A DNA stretch of 64,000 nt from Oceanicaulis sp. HTCC2633 (GTDB lineage Bacteria; Pseudomonadota; Alphaproteobacteria; Caulobacterales; Maricaulaceae): assembly GCF_000152745.1 (NCBI RefSeq), contig NZ_CH672428.1, forward strand, positions 1,381,251 to 1,445,250, in the 5' to 3' direction. Under the pieces are notes generated by a model. It ran no database searches. It saw only the letters and a program-made list of their open reading frames with translations, and was not told the origin of the DNA. This document shows positions 49,760 through 59,800 of the stretch, one piece after another (within the stretch, counting starts at the first letter, position 1; each line of letters starts with the position of its first letter). Position numbers and translations under genes: made by a program.

Positions 49760-52540
49760 ATGCTCAACATCGCCCGCAAGCTTTTCGGCTCCTCCAACGA
49801 CCGCGAGGTCAAGCGCATGCGTCCCATCGTGGACCAGATCAATGCGCTGGAGCCAGACTTTGTCGAGCTTGATGACGCGGCGCTGGCGCAAAAGACCGTC
49901 GAATTCCGCGAACGCCATGAAAACGGCGAGAGCCTGGACAAGCTGCTGCCCGAAGCTTTCGCCGCCGTTCGCGAAGCCGCCAAGCGCGCGCTCGGCCAGC
50001 GCCATTACGACGTCCAGCTGATGGGCGGCATCGTGCTGCACCGGGGCAATATCGCCGAGATGCGCACCGGTGAAGGCAAGACGCTGGTCTCCACCCTCGC
50101 CGCCTATCTCAACGCGCTGCCGGGCAAGGGCGTTCACGTGGTGACGGTGAACGACTATCTCGCCCAGCGAGACTCCGAGTGGATGGGCCGGGTCTTCGCC
50201 AAGCTGGGCATGACCACCGGCGTGATCATCCATGGCATGAGCGATCCCGAGCGTCGCGCCGCCTATGGCTGCGACATCACCTACGGCACCAATAACGAGC
50301 TGGGCTTTGACTATCTGCGCGACAACATGAAGTACGCGCTCAATGACATGGTGCAGTTCGGCGGCCGGCCGCTGGAAAAGGCCGAGCATCACTACGCCAT
50401 CGTCGATGAGGTGGACTCCATCCTGATCGACGAGGCCCGCACGCCGCTGATCATTTCCGGTCAGACCGAGGACCGCACCGACTTCTACAAGACCATCGAC
50501 GCGATCATCCCGCTGCTCGACGAGGAAGACTATACGATTGACGAGAAGGCCCGCTCCTGCACCTTCACCGAGGAGGGCAACGAGCACATCGAGCAATTGC
50601 TGAAGGAACGCGACCTGCTCGATGCCGACGCCGACCTCTATGACATCGAGAACATTTCGGTGGTTCACCATGTGAACCAGGGCCTGAAAGCGCACAAGCT
50701 GTTCGTCCGCGACAAGGACTATATCGTGCGCGAAGACAAGGTGGTCCTGATCGACGAATTCACCGGCCGGATGATGCCGGGCCGCCGGCTTTCGGACGGC
50801 CTGCACCAGGCCATCGAGGCCAAGGAGACGGTCGACATCCAGCCCGAGAACCAGACGCTGGCGTCGATCACCTTCCAGAACTATTTCCGGCTGTACAAGA
50901 AGCTTGGCGGCATGACCGGCACCGCCGCGACCGAAGCCGACGAGTTCCACGACATCTACTCGCTCGGCGTGGTGGAAATCCCCACCAACCGCCCCGTGCA
51001 GCGGATCGACGAGGAAGACGAGCTCTACCGGACGGAGGGCGAGAAGTTCAACGCCATCCTCAAGGCCATCGAGGACGCCCACGCCAAGAACCAGCCGGTC
51101 CTTGTGGGCACGGTCTCGATCGAGAAATCCGAGCGTCTGTCGGACTTCCTGAAGAAGAAGAAGATTCCGCACCAGGTGCTGAATGCGCGCTATCACGAGC
51201 AGGAAGCCGGCATCATCGCCCAGGCGGGCGCGCCAGGCGCCGTGACCATCGCCACCAACATGGCCGGCCGCGGCACCGACATCCAGCTGGGCGGCAATGT
51301 GGACTACAATCTTCAGGAATGGGTCGAGGCCGAGAAAGCCGCCGGCCGCGACCCTGAGGACGCCGCGCTCAAGGCCAAGCGCGAACAGTTCGAGGCCGAA
51401 GTCGCCGACAAGAAGACACAGGCGCTGGAAGCGGGCGGTCTGTTCGTGATCGGCACCGAACGCCATGAAAGCCGCCGCATCGACAATCAGCTGCGCGGCC
51501 GCTCGGGCCGTCAGGGCGACCCGGGGCGTTCGGCCTTCTACCTCTCGGTGGAAGACGACCTGCTGCGCATCTTCGCGCCCGAACGCCTCGACGGCATCAT
51601 GCGCACGCTGGGCCTGAAAGAGGGTGAGGCCATTCAGCACCCCTGGATGACCAAGGCGGTCGAGACCAGCCAGAAGAAGGTCGAGCAGCGCAACTACGAC
51701 ATTCGCAAGAACATCCTCAAATACGATGATGTGATGAATGATCAGCGCAAGGCGATCTTCGAGCAGCGCATCGAATTCATGACCGCCAAGGACGTCTCCG
51801 ACGTCATCTCGGACATGCGCGAAACCACGGTCGAAGATCTGGTCACCCAGCACATCCCGGCGCGCGCCTATGCCGACCAGTGGAATGTCGAGGGCCTGGA
51901 CGAGGACGTTCGCAAGTATTTCAGCCTCGAACTTCCCATCAAGGACTGGGCCGCCGAGGAAGGCATCGCGGACGAGGAAATGCGCGAGCGCCTGATGAAG
52001 GTGGTCGACGAGACCTATGCCGAGAAGGCCGCCAATATCGGCCCGGACCTGATGCGCCGGATCGAGAAACAGATCCTGCTGCAGACCATCGACCAGAACT
52101 GGCGTGATCACCTGCAGAATCTCGACGCCCTGCGCTCTGCTGTCGGCCTGCGCGGATACGCCCAGCGCGACCCGCTCAACGAGTTCAAGACCGAGGCCTT
52201 CGCCCTGTTCGAGCACCTGCTTGATCAGCTGCGGTACGAGACGACACGCGTCCTGTTCGCCCTGCGCATGTCCCAGAGCGCCCCGGCTCCCGAAGCGCCG
52301 CAAGCGCCCAGGAACATCCAGGCCCAGCATATCGACCCGCAAACCGGTCGGAACGAGATGGCGGATGGCGATTCCCGTCCGCCGCAGACCACGCCCTCGC
52401 CGTCCGCGACCCGCGTGGCCGCTCAGGATGTGGATCCCAACAATCCGGGCACCTGGGGGCGCGTGCCGCGCAATTCCGCCTGCCCGTGCGGGTCGGGCAA
52501 GAAGTTCAAGCATTGTCACGGGGCGATTGGTCAGGCCTGA
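49760..52540 (+). CDS. secA: Protein translocase ATPase SecA
   Basis: The 926-residue motor of Sec-dependent export. The N-terminal nucleotide-binding fold has MRTGEGKT (Walker A), [17 protein letters not shown] (Walker B) and the second fold has [13 protein letters not shown] and [18 protein letters not shown]. The C-terminal tail ends with the SecB- and lipid-binding zinc motif [14 protein letters not shown]. The ATG at 49760 gives the usual [10 protein letters not shown]. Complete and unremarkable. Confidence 0.97.
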   Translation: MLNIARKLFGSSNDREVKRMRPIVDQINALEPDFVELDDAALAQKTVEFRERHENGESLDKLLPEAFAAVREAAKRALGQRHYDVQLMGGIVLHRGNIAEMRTGEGKTLVSTLAAYLNALPGKGVHVVTVNDYLAQRDSEWMGRVFAKLGMTTGVIIHGMSDPERRAAYGCDITYGTNNELGFDYLRDNMKYALNDMVQFGGRPLEKAEHHYAIVDEVDSILIDEARTPLIISGQTEDRTDFYKTIDAIIPLLDEEDYTIDEKARSCTFTEEGNEHIEQLLKERDLLDADADLYDIENISVVHHVNQGLKAHKLFVRDKDYIVREDKVVLIDEFTGRMMPGRRLSDGLHQAIEAKETVDIQPENQTLASITFQNYFRLYKKLGGMTGTAATEADEFHDIYSLGVVEIPTNRPVQRIDEEDELYRTEGEKFNAILKAIEDAHAKNQPVLVGTVSIEKSERLSDFLKKKKIPHQVLNARYHEQEAGIIAQAGAPGAVTIATNMAGRGTDIQLGGNVDYNLQEWVEAEKAAGRDPEDAALKAKREQFEAEVADKKTQALEAGGLFVIGTERHESRRIDNQLRGRSGRQGDPGRSAFYLSVEDDLLRIFAPERLDGIMRTLGLKEGEAIQHPWMTKAVETSQKKVEQRNYDIRKNILKYDDVMNDQRKAIFEQRIEFMTAKDVSDVISDMRETTVEDLVTQHIPARAYADQWNVEGLDEDVRKYFSLELPIKDWAAEEGIADEEMRERLMKVVDETYAEKAANIGPDLMRRIEKQILLQTIDQNWRDHLQNLDALRSAVGLRGYAQRDPLNEFKTEAFALFEHLLDQLRYETTRVLFALRMSQSAPAPEAPQAPRNIQAQHIDPQTGRNEMADGDSRPPQTTPSPSATRVAAQDVDPNNPGTWGRVPRNSACPCGSGKKFKHCHGAIGQA

Positions 52541-52567
52541 TCGTCCTGACGCCCCCAGAGAGGCTTC

Positions 52568-53044
52568 ATGCCCGAAACCACCCTGACACGTCTTGAGCCG
52601 GATCAGTTTGACGCCGTGAATGCGATGATCCTGCGCTCCAAGGCGTTCTGGGGCTATGATGCGGACATGATGGCCAAGATGGAGACGGTGCTGCGTCTCG
52701 ACCCTGCAGCCGCTGCGGAAGGCCGCGCCATCGCCGCCTGGCAGGCAGGCGCCCCGATGGGACTGGCGCAGATCAGCGCGCCTTATGAGGCCGAGGGCGG
52801 CTTCGCCGTCATGCTGGACCTTCTGTTCATTGCGCCAGAGGCAATAGGGTCGGGTCTGGGCAAACAGCTCTATGACTGGGCGCTCGATCAGGCCCGCATG
52901 GCGGATGCAGTCAGCCTGCATATCCTGTCAGACCCCAATGCCCGCGGCTTCTACACCGCCATGGGCGCGAGCTTTGTCGAGGATCGCCCCTCCAAACTCA
53001 TTCCGGACCGGGTATTGCCCTGGCTGGAGCATCGTCTCACCTGA
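52568..53044 (+). CDS. GNAT family N-acetyltransferase
   Basis: A 158-residue acetyltransferase 27 bases after secA. The fold has the N-terminal SKAFWGYDADMMAKM, the central MLDLLFIAPEAIGSGLGKQL (acetyl-CoA loop, GSGLGK) and HILSDPNARGFYTAMGA. The FWGYD opening resembles small GNATs linked to lactoylglutathione-like or ElaA branches. Acceptor unknown. Confidence 0.87.
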   Translation: MPETTLTRLEPDQFDAVNAMILRSKAFWGYDADMMAKMETVLRLDPAAAAEGRAIAAWQAGAPMGLAQISAPYEAEGGFAVMLDLLFIAPEAIGSGLGKQLYDWALDQARMADAVSLHILSDPNARGFYTAMGASFVEDRPSKLIPDRVLPWLEHRLT

Positions 53045-53114
53045 GGCGATAAATCATCGATTGCGCGGAATTCACCTCTGAGTCATGGTTTCTAACCAGA
53101 TCGAGGAGGCGAAG

Positions 53115-54212
53115 ATGAAGCGGCTGATCGTGTGTTGTGACGGCACCTGGCAAACCATCAGCCAGAAAGTGCCGACGAATGTGGCCAAGCTGGCCTTTTC
53201 TCTTGATGGCTGCGACACGAACGCCCCTGACGGCCCCGTCGAGCAGATCGTCTATTACGACTCCGGCGTCGGGACGCCCTTCACCCAGAACAATTCAAGC
53301 TGGTTCAACCGTCTGGTCTCTTCCCTGAAAAAGAAGCGTCAGGGCGCCTTTGGCGGCGGACTGGAAGAGAAAATCTATGACGCCTACCGCTTCCTGTCGC
53401 TGAACTATCGCGAGGGCGACCAGATCTGGCTGTTCGGCTTTTCCCGCGGCGCCTACACCGTGCGGTCACTGGCGGGCCTGATCTACAATTCGGGACTCCT
53501 GCACCGGCGCAATCTGGGCAAGCTGCCCGACGCCTATGCGCTCTACCGCTCGAAGGATCTCAAGCCCTCCTCCTGGACGTGCCAGGAGTTTCGCGAGCGC
53601 AACGGCTACGAGCCGGACATCCATTTTCTGGGGTGCTGGGACACGGTCGGCGCCCTGGGCATTCCCGACCTGTCCGAGGATCACGACCTCAATGAGCGTC
53701 TGAATGAAGAGTATCGATTCCACGACGCCCAGCTGAACCGCAAGGTGCTGCATGCGCGCCATGCCTGCGCGCTGGACGAGAGCCGCAAGGCCTTCCCCCT
53801 GACCCCGATGGAGGCGTCCAGGGACGCGAAGAACGACAGGGACCCGCTCAAGCAGATCTGGTTCATCGGCCCCCATGGCGGCGTGGGCGGCGGGGAATCC
53901 GCCAACACCCCCTTCTCCGACATTGCCCTGAAATGGATGGCGGATGAGGCGCGCGAGAAAGGTCTCGCCATCGAGTATGCCGTTCTTGATTCCCGGCTGG
54001 AGCCCGATCCGCTGGCTGAGCTGAAGCCGCCCAAGGGGCTGCTCTCGGCCCTCGGCGACCGGGTGCGACAGGCCCCGGAGCCGTCAGCGGAGACGCTGGC
54101 GCTCTTTCACCCCAGCGTCTGGGTGCGATTCGATCATGGGGACCTGAACTACAGGCCCGAATCCATGCAGGGATGGGCCGATGCGGACCGGAGCGGATGG
54201 GGCCGAGCGTAA
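53115..54212 (+). CDS. DUF2235 alpha/beta hydrolase-like protein
   Basis: A 365-residue protein of the DUF2235 family, which includes the Tle1 phospholipase effectors of type VI secretion. The family opening RLIVCCDGTWQ and the lipase-like nucleophile elbow FGFSRGAYTVRSLAG (serine near residue 108) are present, followed by FLGCWDTVGALG and WFIGPHGGVGGG, which carries a likely catalytic histidine. It has no signal peptide and no T6SS adaptor (PAAR, VgrG) or immunity gene nearby, so a housekeeping lipase role is as likely as a toxin role. The ATG at 53115 follows GAGGAGG. Confidence 0.88.
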   Translation: MKRLIVCCDGTWQTISQKVPTNVAKLAFSLDGCDTNAPDGPVEQIVYYDSGVGTPFTQNNSSWFNRLVSSLKKKRQGAFGGGLEEKIYDAYRFLSLNYREGDQIWLFGFSRGAYTVRSLAGLIYNSGLLHRRNLGKLPDAYALYRSKDLKPSSWTCQEFRERNGYEPDIHFLGCWDTVGALGIPDLSEDHDLNERLNEEYRFHDAQLNRKVLHARHACALDESRKAFPLTPMEASRDAKNDRDPLKQIWFIGPHGGVGGGESANTPFSDIALKWMADEAREKGLAIEYAVLDSRLEPDPLAELKPPKGLLSALGDRVRQAPEPSAETLALFHPSVWVRFDHGDLNYRPESMQGWADADRSGWGRA

Positions 54213-54214
54213 GC

Positions 54215-55195
54215 TCAGCCTTCCAGCAATGACCGACCGATATTGAGGAAGCGATCGCGGCGGCGCTGTTTCAGCTCGGCCGGGCTCAGCCCGTCCATGC
54301 TCGACAGGGCGGTTTCAATCGCCTCGCCCACCTTGCGGATGGTGCCTGCGCGGTCGCGATGGGCGCCGCCCACCGGCTCTTCAATGATGTTGTCGATGAT
54401 CTTAAGCTCGATCAGGTCCTGAGCGCTGACCTTCATGGCGAGCGCCGCATCCTTGGCCCGAGCGCCATCGCGCCACAGGATGGAGGCGCAGCCCTCCGGC
54501 GAGATCACCGAATAGATCGAGTGCTCGAGCATCATGACGGTGTTGGCCGAGGCGAGCGCCACGGCGCCGCCCGAGCCGCCCTCACCGGTGATCACGCTCA
54601 CGAGCGGCGTGCCCAGCGTCAGGCAGCGTTCGGTGGAGCGGGCGATGGCTTCCGCCTGGCCGCGCTCTTCCGCGCCAATGCCCGGATAGGCGCCGGCGGT
54701 GTCCACCAGAGTGACGACCGGCAGGTCAAAGCGCTCGGCCAGATCCATCAGGCGCATGGCCTTGCGATAGCCCTCGGGGCGCGCCATGCCGAAATTGTGC
54801 TTGAGACGGGACTGGGTGTCATGGCCCTTCTCATGGCCCATCAGCACCACAGGGCGCCCGTTCAGACGTCCCAGACCGCCCACGATCGCATGATCCTCGC
54901 CGAAGCGGCGGTCACCCGCCAGCTCTTCGAAATCGGTCATCAGGCCCGCGATATAGTCACGCAGATGCGGCCGCTCGGGGTGACGCGCCACCATGGTCTT
55001 GCGCCAGGCATCGAGCTTGGAATAGAGCGATTTGAGCTGATCCGACGATTTCTGCCGCAGCTTGGCGATCTCTTCCGCCGCATCGGGAGCATCCTCACCA
55101 TTCCGGGACAGGACGCCTTCAAGTTCTTCAATCTTGGCGTCAAGCTCGGCGATGGGCCGTTCGAAATCGAGATAAGTGCGCGTGGTATCAGACAT
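54215..55195 (-). CDS. accA: Acetyl-CoA carboxylase carboxyltransferase subunit alpha
   Basis: A 326-residue subunit that with AccD transfers the carboxyl group from biotin to acetyl-CoA in fatty-acid synthesis. It has the AccA N-terminal coiled segment ([11 protein letters not shown]), [38 protein letters not shown] and [11 protein letters not shown], all characteristic. The ATG at 55195 starts the usual short N-terminus. accD is not in the window. It lies about 110 bp downstream of xerD in the same direction. Confidence 0.96.
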   Translation of the reverse strand: MSDTTRTYLDFERPIAELDAKIEELEGVLSRNGEDAPDAAEEIAKLRQKSSDQLKSLYSKLDAWRKTMVARHPERPHLRDYIAGLMTDFEELAGDRRFGEDHAIVGGLGRLNGRPVVLMGHEKGHDTQSRLKHNFGMARPEGYRKAMRLMDLAERFDLPVVTLVDTAGAYPGIGAEERGQAEAIARSTERCLTLGTPLVSVITGEGGSGGAVALASANTVMMLEHSIYSVISPEGCASILWRDGARAKDAALAMKVSAQDLIELKIIDNIIEEPVGGAHRDRAGTIRKVGEAIETALSSMDGLSPAELKQRRRDRFLNIGRSLLEG

Positions 55196-55302
55196 GGAAG
55201 GTCCTGGTGGATGGGCCCCTGTTGGAGGCCGCAAACTAAAGGGCGCTCAAGCGCGACGCAATCTATGCACTGTTATGAGCAAATGCCGGGCCGGTTTCAC
55301 CC

Positions 55303-56238
55303 TTAATCGTCTGTCCCAGACTGCGCCAGCGGGTGAGCATCATGCACCAGCGCCTTCAGACGCGCTTCCAGCACATGGGTGTAGATCTCGGTCGTGGACA
55401 CGTCTGCATGGCCCAGAAGGCTCTGCACACTCCGCAAGTCGGCGCCATTGGCCAAGAGGTGAGTCGCAAAGGCATGGCGCATGACGTGCGGGCTGACCTG
55501 TTGCGGATCCAGGCCGGCGGCGAGGCTCAACGCCTTGAGCAGCTGTGCGAAGCGCTCCCGGGTCAGATGTCCGTCCCGGGCCGTGCGCGACGGGAAGAGA
55601 TAGCGCGACGCCACAGCGTGCGTGACGGCGGCGCGGGAGGGCAGATGGTCCGCTCTCACCGCCTTGTACGCCTCCACCGCCCGGATGGCGCTGTCGGTCA
55701 GGGGCACAAGGCGTTCCTTGCCGCCCTTTCCGGTCACGACAAGGCAGCGCTCAGACCGCGCAAACGCGGCAAGCGGCAAGGTGACCAGCTCGCTGACGCG
55801 CAAACCTCCTGCATAGAGCAACTCCAACAACGCGCGGAGCCTGAACCCGTCCGCGCCCTCAATCCTGTCGGCGGCGTCAAACAGGGTTTCCACCTGACCT
55901 TCGGAGAGAACCTTGGGCAGCGGGCGCGGCTTTTTCGGCCCGGACAGGGTTTTCGCCGGGTCATCGGCCCTCAAACCCTCCTTGAGCAGGAAGCGATAAT
56001 AGCGCTTGAGCGCCGACAAGCGGCGGGCCGCCGTGGCGGGCGACAATCCATCCGAGGCGAGGTCCGAGAGAAACCGCTCCACATCCGCCGTCTGTGCGCT
56101 TTCAAGACCGGTCCCGTGCGCCCCCAGACGCTGCGCCGCATCCTCGAGATCACGGCGGTAGGCATCGAGCGTATTGCGGGCGGCGCCGCGCTCGGCCGCC
56201 ATCATGTCCAGGAACAGATCGATCGAGCGTGCGCTCAC
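55303..56238 (-). CDS. xerD: Tyrosine recombinase XerD
   Basis: A 311-residue site-specific recombinase that resolves chromosome dimers at dif. The core-binding domain spans residues 1-95. Catalytic residues are Arg147 (GGLRVSEL), Lys171/174 (TGKGGKERLVPL), His251 and Arg254 (HVMRHAFATHLL), His277 (LLGHADVS) and Tyr286 (IYTHV). It starts at a GTG (56238) that overlaps the stop of the upstream gene as GTGA. Its location beside accA and aroK is the usual one for chromosomal xerD, arguing against a mobile-element integrase. Confidence 0.94.
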   Translation of the reverse strand: MSARSIDLFLDMMAAERGAARNTLDAYRRDLEDAAQRLGAHGTGLESAQTADVERFLSDLASDGLSPATAARRLSALKRYYRFLLKEGLRADDPAKTLSGPKKPRPLPKVLSEGQVETLFDAADRIEGADGFRLRALLELLYAGGLRVSELVTLPLAAFARSERCLVVTGKGGKERLVPLTDSAIRAVEAYKAVRADHLPSRAAVTHAVASRYLFPSRTARDGHLTRERFAQLLKALSLAAGLDPQQVSPHVMRHAFATHLLANGADLRSVQSLLGHADVSTTEIYTHVLEARLKALVHDAHPLAQSGTDD

Positions 56239-57890
56239 GCGGCGTCCTCGATCACCCGCGCCAGAAGGTATTGCAGCGCCTGACGCCTCAGACCCGCATG
56301 ATCGAGCGCCAGCATGGTGGCGGCGCAAGTCTCCGCGTCATCCGTGTGCCGGTCGAGCAGGGAGGCGGCGTGAAGCTGCGTCTCCCCTTGCGCGCCCGCC
56401 CCGGCTGCGAGGATCAGAGGGCCAAAGGCCGGAGGGGTCACCCCGCTTTGCCGGGTGAGCCCGGACAGGGCCTGTTGCAGTTCGCCCTGATCATCGGCGC
56501 CCAGCGACACGAGGCCCGCCGCCTGACACAGACGCTCGGGCGTCGCGGTCTCCAGTCGCGCCGCCAGCAACGCCATGAAGGCGTCATCGCGCACCTGGTC
56601 AAGCGCAATGGCGCGCGCGAAGTCGAGCGCCACGAGCACGCCCGGCGCAGGCGGTTGCCATTCCGGTTCGGCGTCCTCGTCCACGCTGGCCGGCTTGACC
56701 GCTTCGCCGTCCAGCGAGGGCAGCGATCCCAGATCCGTCGCCGGTTCCGTCAGCAGATCCTCGGCGGGCGGCGGCGCGGGCGGCCCCTCCAGCAGGGCCT
56801 CGCGCCAGCGCTCTGCAGCGTTCAGATCATCCGCCGCCAAAGCCGCCAGCACGAAATGCACGCCATGCGCCAGAGTGTTCACGGTAATCGGCAGGCTGGC
56901 CACTTCCGGTCCGAAGGTGATCGCCGCTTCCATGAACAATCCCTGCTGGGCAGCGTCGGACAGACGGATCGCGAGCGCTTCCGCCGCAATCTCCCGATCC
57001 AGATCCTGACCGATCAGCGCGCCCAGGGCCGTGGCGCGCTCCGCGCCCTCAAGGGTCACGGCCGTTTCCAACGCTTCGGGCAGGGTTTCCGGCAGGGCGA
57101 TCGCGGGCCCCGTACGCTCGGCCGCCAGATGCAGCCATCCAGGCGCATCCTCGTGCGGGGTCAGTCGCACGCCCGGCGCCAGGGCTTCAAGCAAGGTCAG
57201 CTGCAAGGCCGTCCGGGGCCGGAAATCTTCCGGCGCAGGACGATCCAGCACAAGCGCATCAAACAGGGTGTCGAAATTCGGGCTCTCGGCCTGGGCGCGC
57301 GCCAGCTCGGCGGTCAGCTCGGCGGCCGGAATGGCGCCATCCAGCGCCAGACAGCTGGCCCGCAGGCGCAGCCAGTAGGCCGCATCCCGACCTTCAAGCA
57401 GCGCATCCGCCGCCCGGCAGGCTTCCTGGGTCCGCCCCATGGCCAGGGCGGTTTCGGCGAAGACCCGCGAAAGCGCGTCTGATTCGTTCACCCGCGGCGT
57501 GCGCGACAGCAGCTCATAGACGAGTTGGGCGCGGCTTGCGGCAAGCGCCCGATCAGCGCGCTTGGCGGCCAGACGGAAATCATCGCGTCCGCCTTGGGGC
57601 GGCTCGCCTGATGACCGCAGGGCATTGAGCGCCAGGCGGGCGGCCGCAGGGCTGGTCCATCCCGGGCTGGCCCGGTCCGGCAAGACAGACAGCGCGCCAT
57701 CCAGGGCGCCGGCATGACCTGTGCTCCAGACCGTTTCGGGCAGAACGGGGCTCACCCCCACCTCGAACGGATCAACAGCGCCCAGCTCAGCCACTTCAAT
57801 CTGGCGCGGCGCAGTCTGGGACTGGCCGAAAGCGGTTCCGGTCGCCAGAACGCTGGCCGCCAGAAGGGCGGCCCTAATCGAGCAGCGCAT
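56235..57890 (-). CDS. Secreted helical-repeat protein of unknown function
   Basis: A 551-residue protein with a clear signal peptide (AALLAASVLATGTAFG) and then almost wholly alpha-helical, Ala/Leu/Glu-rich sequence reminiscent of TPR-like repeats. An acidic proline-rich linker (PPAPPPAEDLLTEPATDLGS) occurs at about residues 375-395. Three or four cysteines (EACRAADALL, RASCLALDG, RLCQAAG, ETCAATM) might form disulfides. It is coupled to xerD and follows a 46-residue membrane-protein gene. Similar hypothetical proteins appear between xerD and aroK in Caulobacterales, from memory. Confidence 0.8.
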   Translation of the reverse strand: MRCSIRAALLAASVLATGTAFGQSQTAPRQIEVAELGAVDPFEVGVSPVLPETVWSTGHAGALDGALSVLPDRASPGWTSPAAARLALNALRSSGEPPQGGRDDFRLAAKRADRALAASRAQLVYELLSRTPRVNESDALSRVFAETALAMGRTQEACRAADALLEGRDAAYWLRLRASCLALDGAIPAAELTAELARAQAESPNFDTLFDALVLDRPAPEDFRPRTALQLTLLEALAPGVRLTPHEDAPGWLHLAAERTGPAIALPETLPEALETAVTLEGAERATALGALIGQDLDREIAAEALAIRLSDAAQQGLFMEAAITFGPEVASLPITVNTLAHGVHFVLAALAADDLNAAERWREALLEGPPAPPPAEDLLTEPATDLGSLPSLDGEAVKPASVDEDAEPEWQPPAPGVLVALDFARAIALDQVRDDAFMALLAARLETATPERLCQAAGLVSLGADDQGELQQALSGLTRQSGVTPPAFGPLILAAGAGAQGETQLHAASLLDRHTDDAETCAATMLALDHAGLRRQALQYLLARVIEDAA

Positions 57891-58014
57891 CAGTCACCTC
57901 GACACGCACTTCTTCAGGTGCGGGTGCATTGGCGTCCGCCATGCCCAGAAGAGCGATGAAGCCGCCAATGATGATCACCAGCCCAACGCCCAAACCGATC
58001 AGAATGGATTTCAT
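57874..58014 (-). CDS. Small single-helix membrane protein
   Basis: A 46-residue reading frame from ATG 58014 to TAG 57874. It encodes MKSILIGLGVGLVIIIGG and continues FIALLGMADAN, one membrane helix, then an acidic periplasmic tail (APAPEEVRVEVTDALLD). It is preceded by AAGGGAC and its end overlaps the start of the 551-residue secreted protein by 17 bases, so the two are probably coupled. It faces aroK divergently. Function unknown. Confidence 0.65.
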   Translation of the reverse strand: MKSILIGLGVGLVIIIGGFIALLGMADANAPAPEEVRVEVTDALLD

Positions 58015-58100
58015 GATGGTCCCTTTTCCGTCTCGCTTGCCCCTGAACCTACACTAAAGCAGCCGATTGCGGCGTTTTCCAGACGTCAGCAGCGATTGCT

Positions 58101-58119
58101 CGCCAATGCAGCATTGGCG
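58101..58119 (+). promoter_or_regulatory. Palindrome upstream of aroK
   Basis: CGCCAATG and CATTGGCG are exact inverted repeats around a 3-bp centre, ending 17 bp before the aroK start in the divergent interval with the small membrane-protein gene. It could be an operator or, in the mRNA, a hairpin next to the ribosome site. Confidence 0.45.
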
Positions 58120-58136
58120 TATAGCCTTACAGTGTG

Positions 58137-58697
58137 ATGACAAATTCTGACAATGCGCCTGTACTGAACCGGCATGTGACGCTGGTTGGCCTTATGGGCG
58201 TTGGCAAAACCACCATTGGCCGCCGCCTCGCCCGGCGCCTGAACGCCGACTTTGCAGACGCCGACGAAGAGGTCGAGCGCGCGGCCGGTCGCAGTGTGAG
58301 CGAAATCTTCGCCGATTTTGGCGAAGCGGCATTCCGCGATGGCGAGCGCAAGGTGATCGCCCGGCTTCTGGAAGAACCCGCCCCCATGATCATCGGGCTG
58401 GGCGGCGGCGCCTTCATCAATGAAGAGACCCGCGCGCTCATCAAGGCGCAGGCGATCTCGGTCTGGCTGAAAGCCGATCTGGAAGTGCTGGTGGAGCGGG
58501 TCAGCCGCAAGCCCGGAGCCCGTCCCCTTCTGGCCCAAGGCGACCCCGCCGAGATCATGGCGCGTCTTGAACGCGAACGCTCGCCCATCTACGCCCAGGC
58601 CGACATTGTTGTGGACACCTCTGTGGGCAGCCATGAACAATCCGCCGACCAGGTGCTGGACGCCCTGGCGCAGTATCAGGACTCGTATGCCAGATGA
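58137..58697 (+). CDS. aroK: Shikimate kinase
   Basis: A 186-residue kinase that phosphorylates shikimate at the 3-hydroxyl in the chorismate pathway. Walker A is GLMGVGKTT (residues 18-26), the shikimate site shows DADEEVE and FGEAAFRDGE, and GLGGGAF follows. The ATG at 58137 is chosen; a GTG directly before it is equally usable. Its stop overlaps the aroB start by 4 bases. Confidence 0.95.
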   Translation: MTNSDNAPVLNRHVTLVGLMGVGKTTIGRRLARRLNADFADADEEVERAAGRSVSEIFADFGEAAFRDGERKVIARLLEEPAPMIIGLGGGAFINEETRALIKAQAISVWLKADLEVLVERVSRKPGARPLLAQGDPAEIMARLERERSPIYAQADIVVDTSVGSHEQSADQVLDALAQYQDSYAR

Positions 58698-59800
58698 GCG
58701 TCTTACGCGTGATCGCGGTCGAAGCCGCATCCCGAAGCTATGAAGTTGTGATCGGCCGGAACGCTTTGTCGAGCCGGGCGGACCGCCTTGCCATACGCGC
58801 CCCCCGCGGCCGCGCCGTCATCGTGGCGGACGCTGCCGCCCTGAGCCAGCATGAGACGCGGCTGAGGCAAGCGTTCGACGCTGCCGGCGTGAAGATCGAG
58901 CTGATTGCGATCGAGGGCGGGGAAGGCGCGAAAAGCTGGTCGAGCCTTGAGACGCTTTGCGACCACCTGCTGGCGCTCAATGTCGAGCGCTCGGAACCCG
59001 TCATCGCCTTTGGCGGCGGCACGATCGGCGATCTGACGGGTTTTGCGTCTGCGATCCTCAAGCGCGGCACGCGCTTCATCCAGATCCCCACCACCCTGCT
59101 GGCGCAAGTCGACAGCTCGGTGGGCGGCAAGACCGGCATCAATACAAGCCATGGCAAGAACCTGATCGGCGCGTTTCACCAGCCGGACCTGGTGATCGCC
59201 GACACCGCCTTTCTCGACACCCTGCCCAAGCGTGAAGTGCTGGCCGGCTATGCTGAAATCGTCAAAGCCGGATTGATTCAGGACCCGGAGCTGTTTGAAC
59301 GCCTCGAGGCGCAGGGCGTTGACGCGGTCACCGGCGACAGTCTGGTTCAGGCCATCGCGGACGCAGTGGCGTTCAAGGCGCGCATCGTTGCTGAGGACGA
59401 GCGCGAAAGCGGCGTGCGGGCCCTGCTCAATCTGGGTCACACCTTCGGTCATGCGTTCGAGGCGGAAGCCGAGAAAGGCGCGCTGATCCACGGCGAGGCG
59501 GTGGCTTGCGGCCTCGCCCTCGCATTCCGCTATTCCGTGCGTCTGGGCGCGTGCCGGTCGGAGGATGCGGCGCGCGTGGAAGCGCATCTGCAAGCGGTCG
59601 GCCTTCCTGCCCGCATTTCCGATCTGCCCGGCGGCCCTTATGATGCGGATCGCTTGCTGTCGCGCATGGGCGATGACAAGAAGAATTCCGGCGGCGCGAT
59701 CACCCTGATCCTTGCGCGGGGGATTGGCGACGCCTTTATCACCCGCGAGACAGATCGGACGGATCTGGCGGCGTTTTTGTCCAGTGAGGTTGAGGACTGA
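58694..59800 (+). CDS. aroB: 3-dehydroquinate synthase
   Basis: A 368-residue NAD- and metal-dependent enzyme that forms the first ring of the shikimate pathway. Visible are FGGGTIGDLTGFAS (NAD site), QVDSSVGGKTGIN, and the metal ligands in LNLGHTFGHAFE and IHGEAVACGL. It is coupled to aroK at its start and shares one base with the start of the CorC-like gene. Confidence 0.96.
   Translation: MSVLRVIAVEAASRSYEVVIGRNALSSRADRLAIRAPRGRAVIVADAAALSQHETRLRQAFDAAGVKIELIAIEGGEGAKSWSSLETLCDHLLALNVERSEPVIAFGGGTIGDLTGFASAILKRGTRFIQIPTTLLAQVDSSVGGKTGINTSHGKNLIGAFHQPDLVIADTAFLDTLPKREVLAGYAEIVKAGLIQDPELFERLEAQGVDAVTGDSLVQAIADAVAFKARIVAEDERESGVRALLNLGHTFGHAFEAEAEKGALIHGEAVACGLALAFRYSVRLGACRSEDAARVEAHLQAVGLPARISDLPGGPYDADRLLSRMGDDKKNSGGAITLILARGIGDAFITRETDRTDLAAFLSSEVED

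Noticed and set aside
49730-52921. A 1063-codon open frame antisense to secA
   Set aside because: It is the mirror of a fully conserved secA in GC-rich DNA; the predicted product has no recognisable domain and a composition typical of antisense frames.
55303-56238. The tyrosine recombinase as an integrase of a mobile element
   Set aside because: It is full-length XerD in its usual accA neighbourhood; there are no attachment-site repeats or phage genes.
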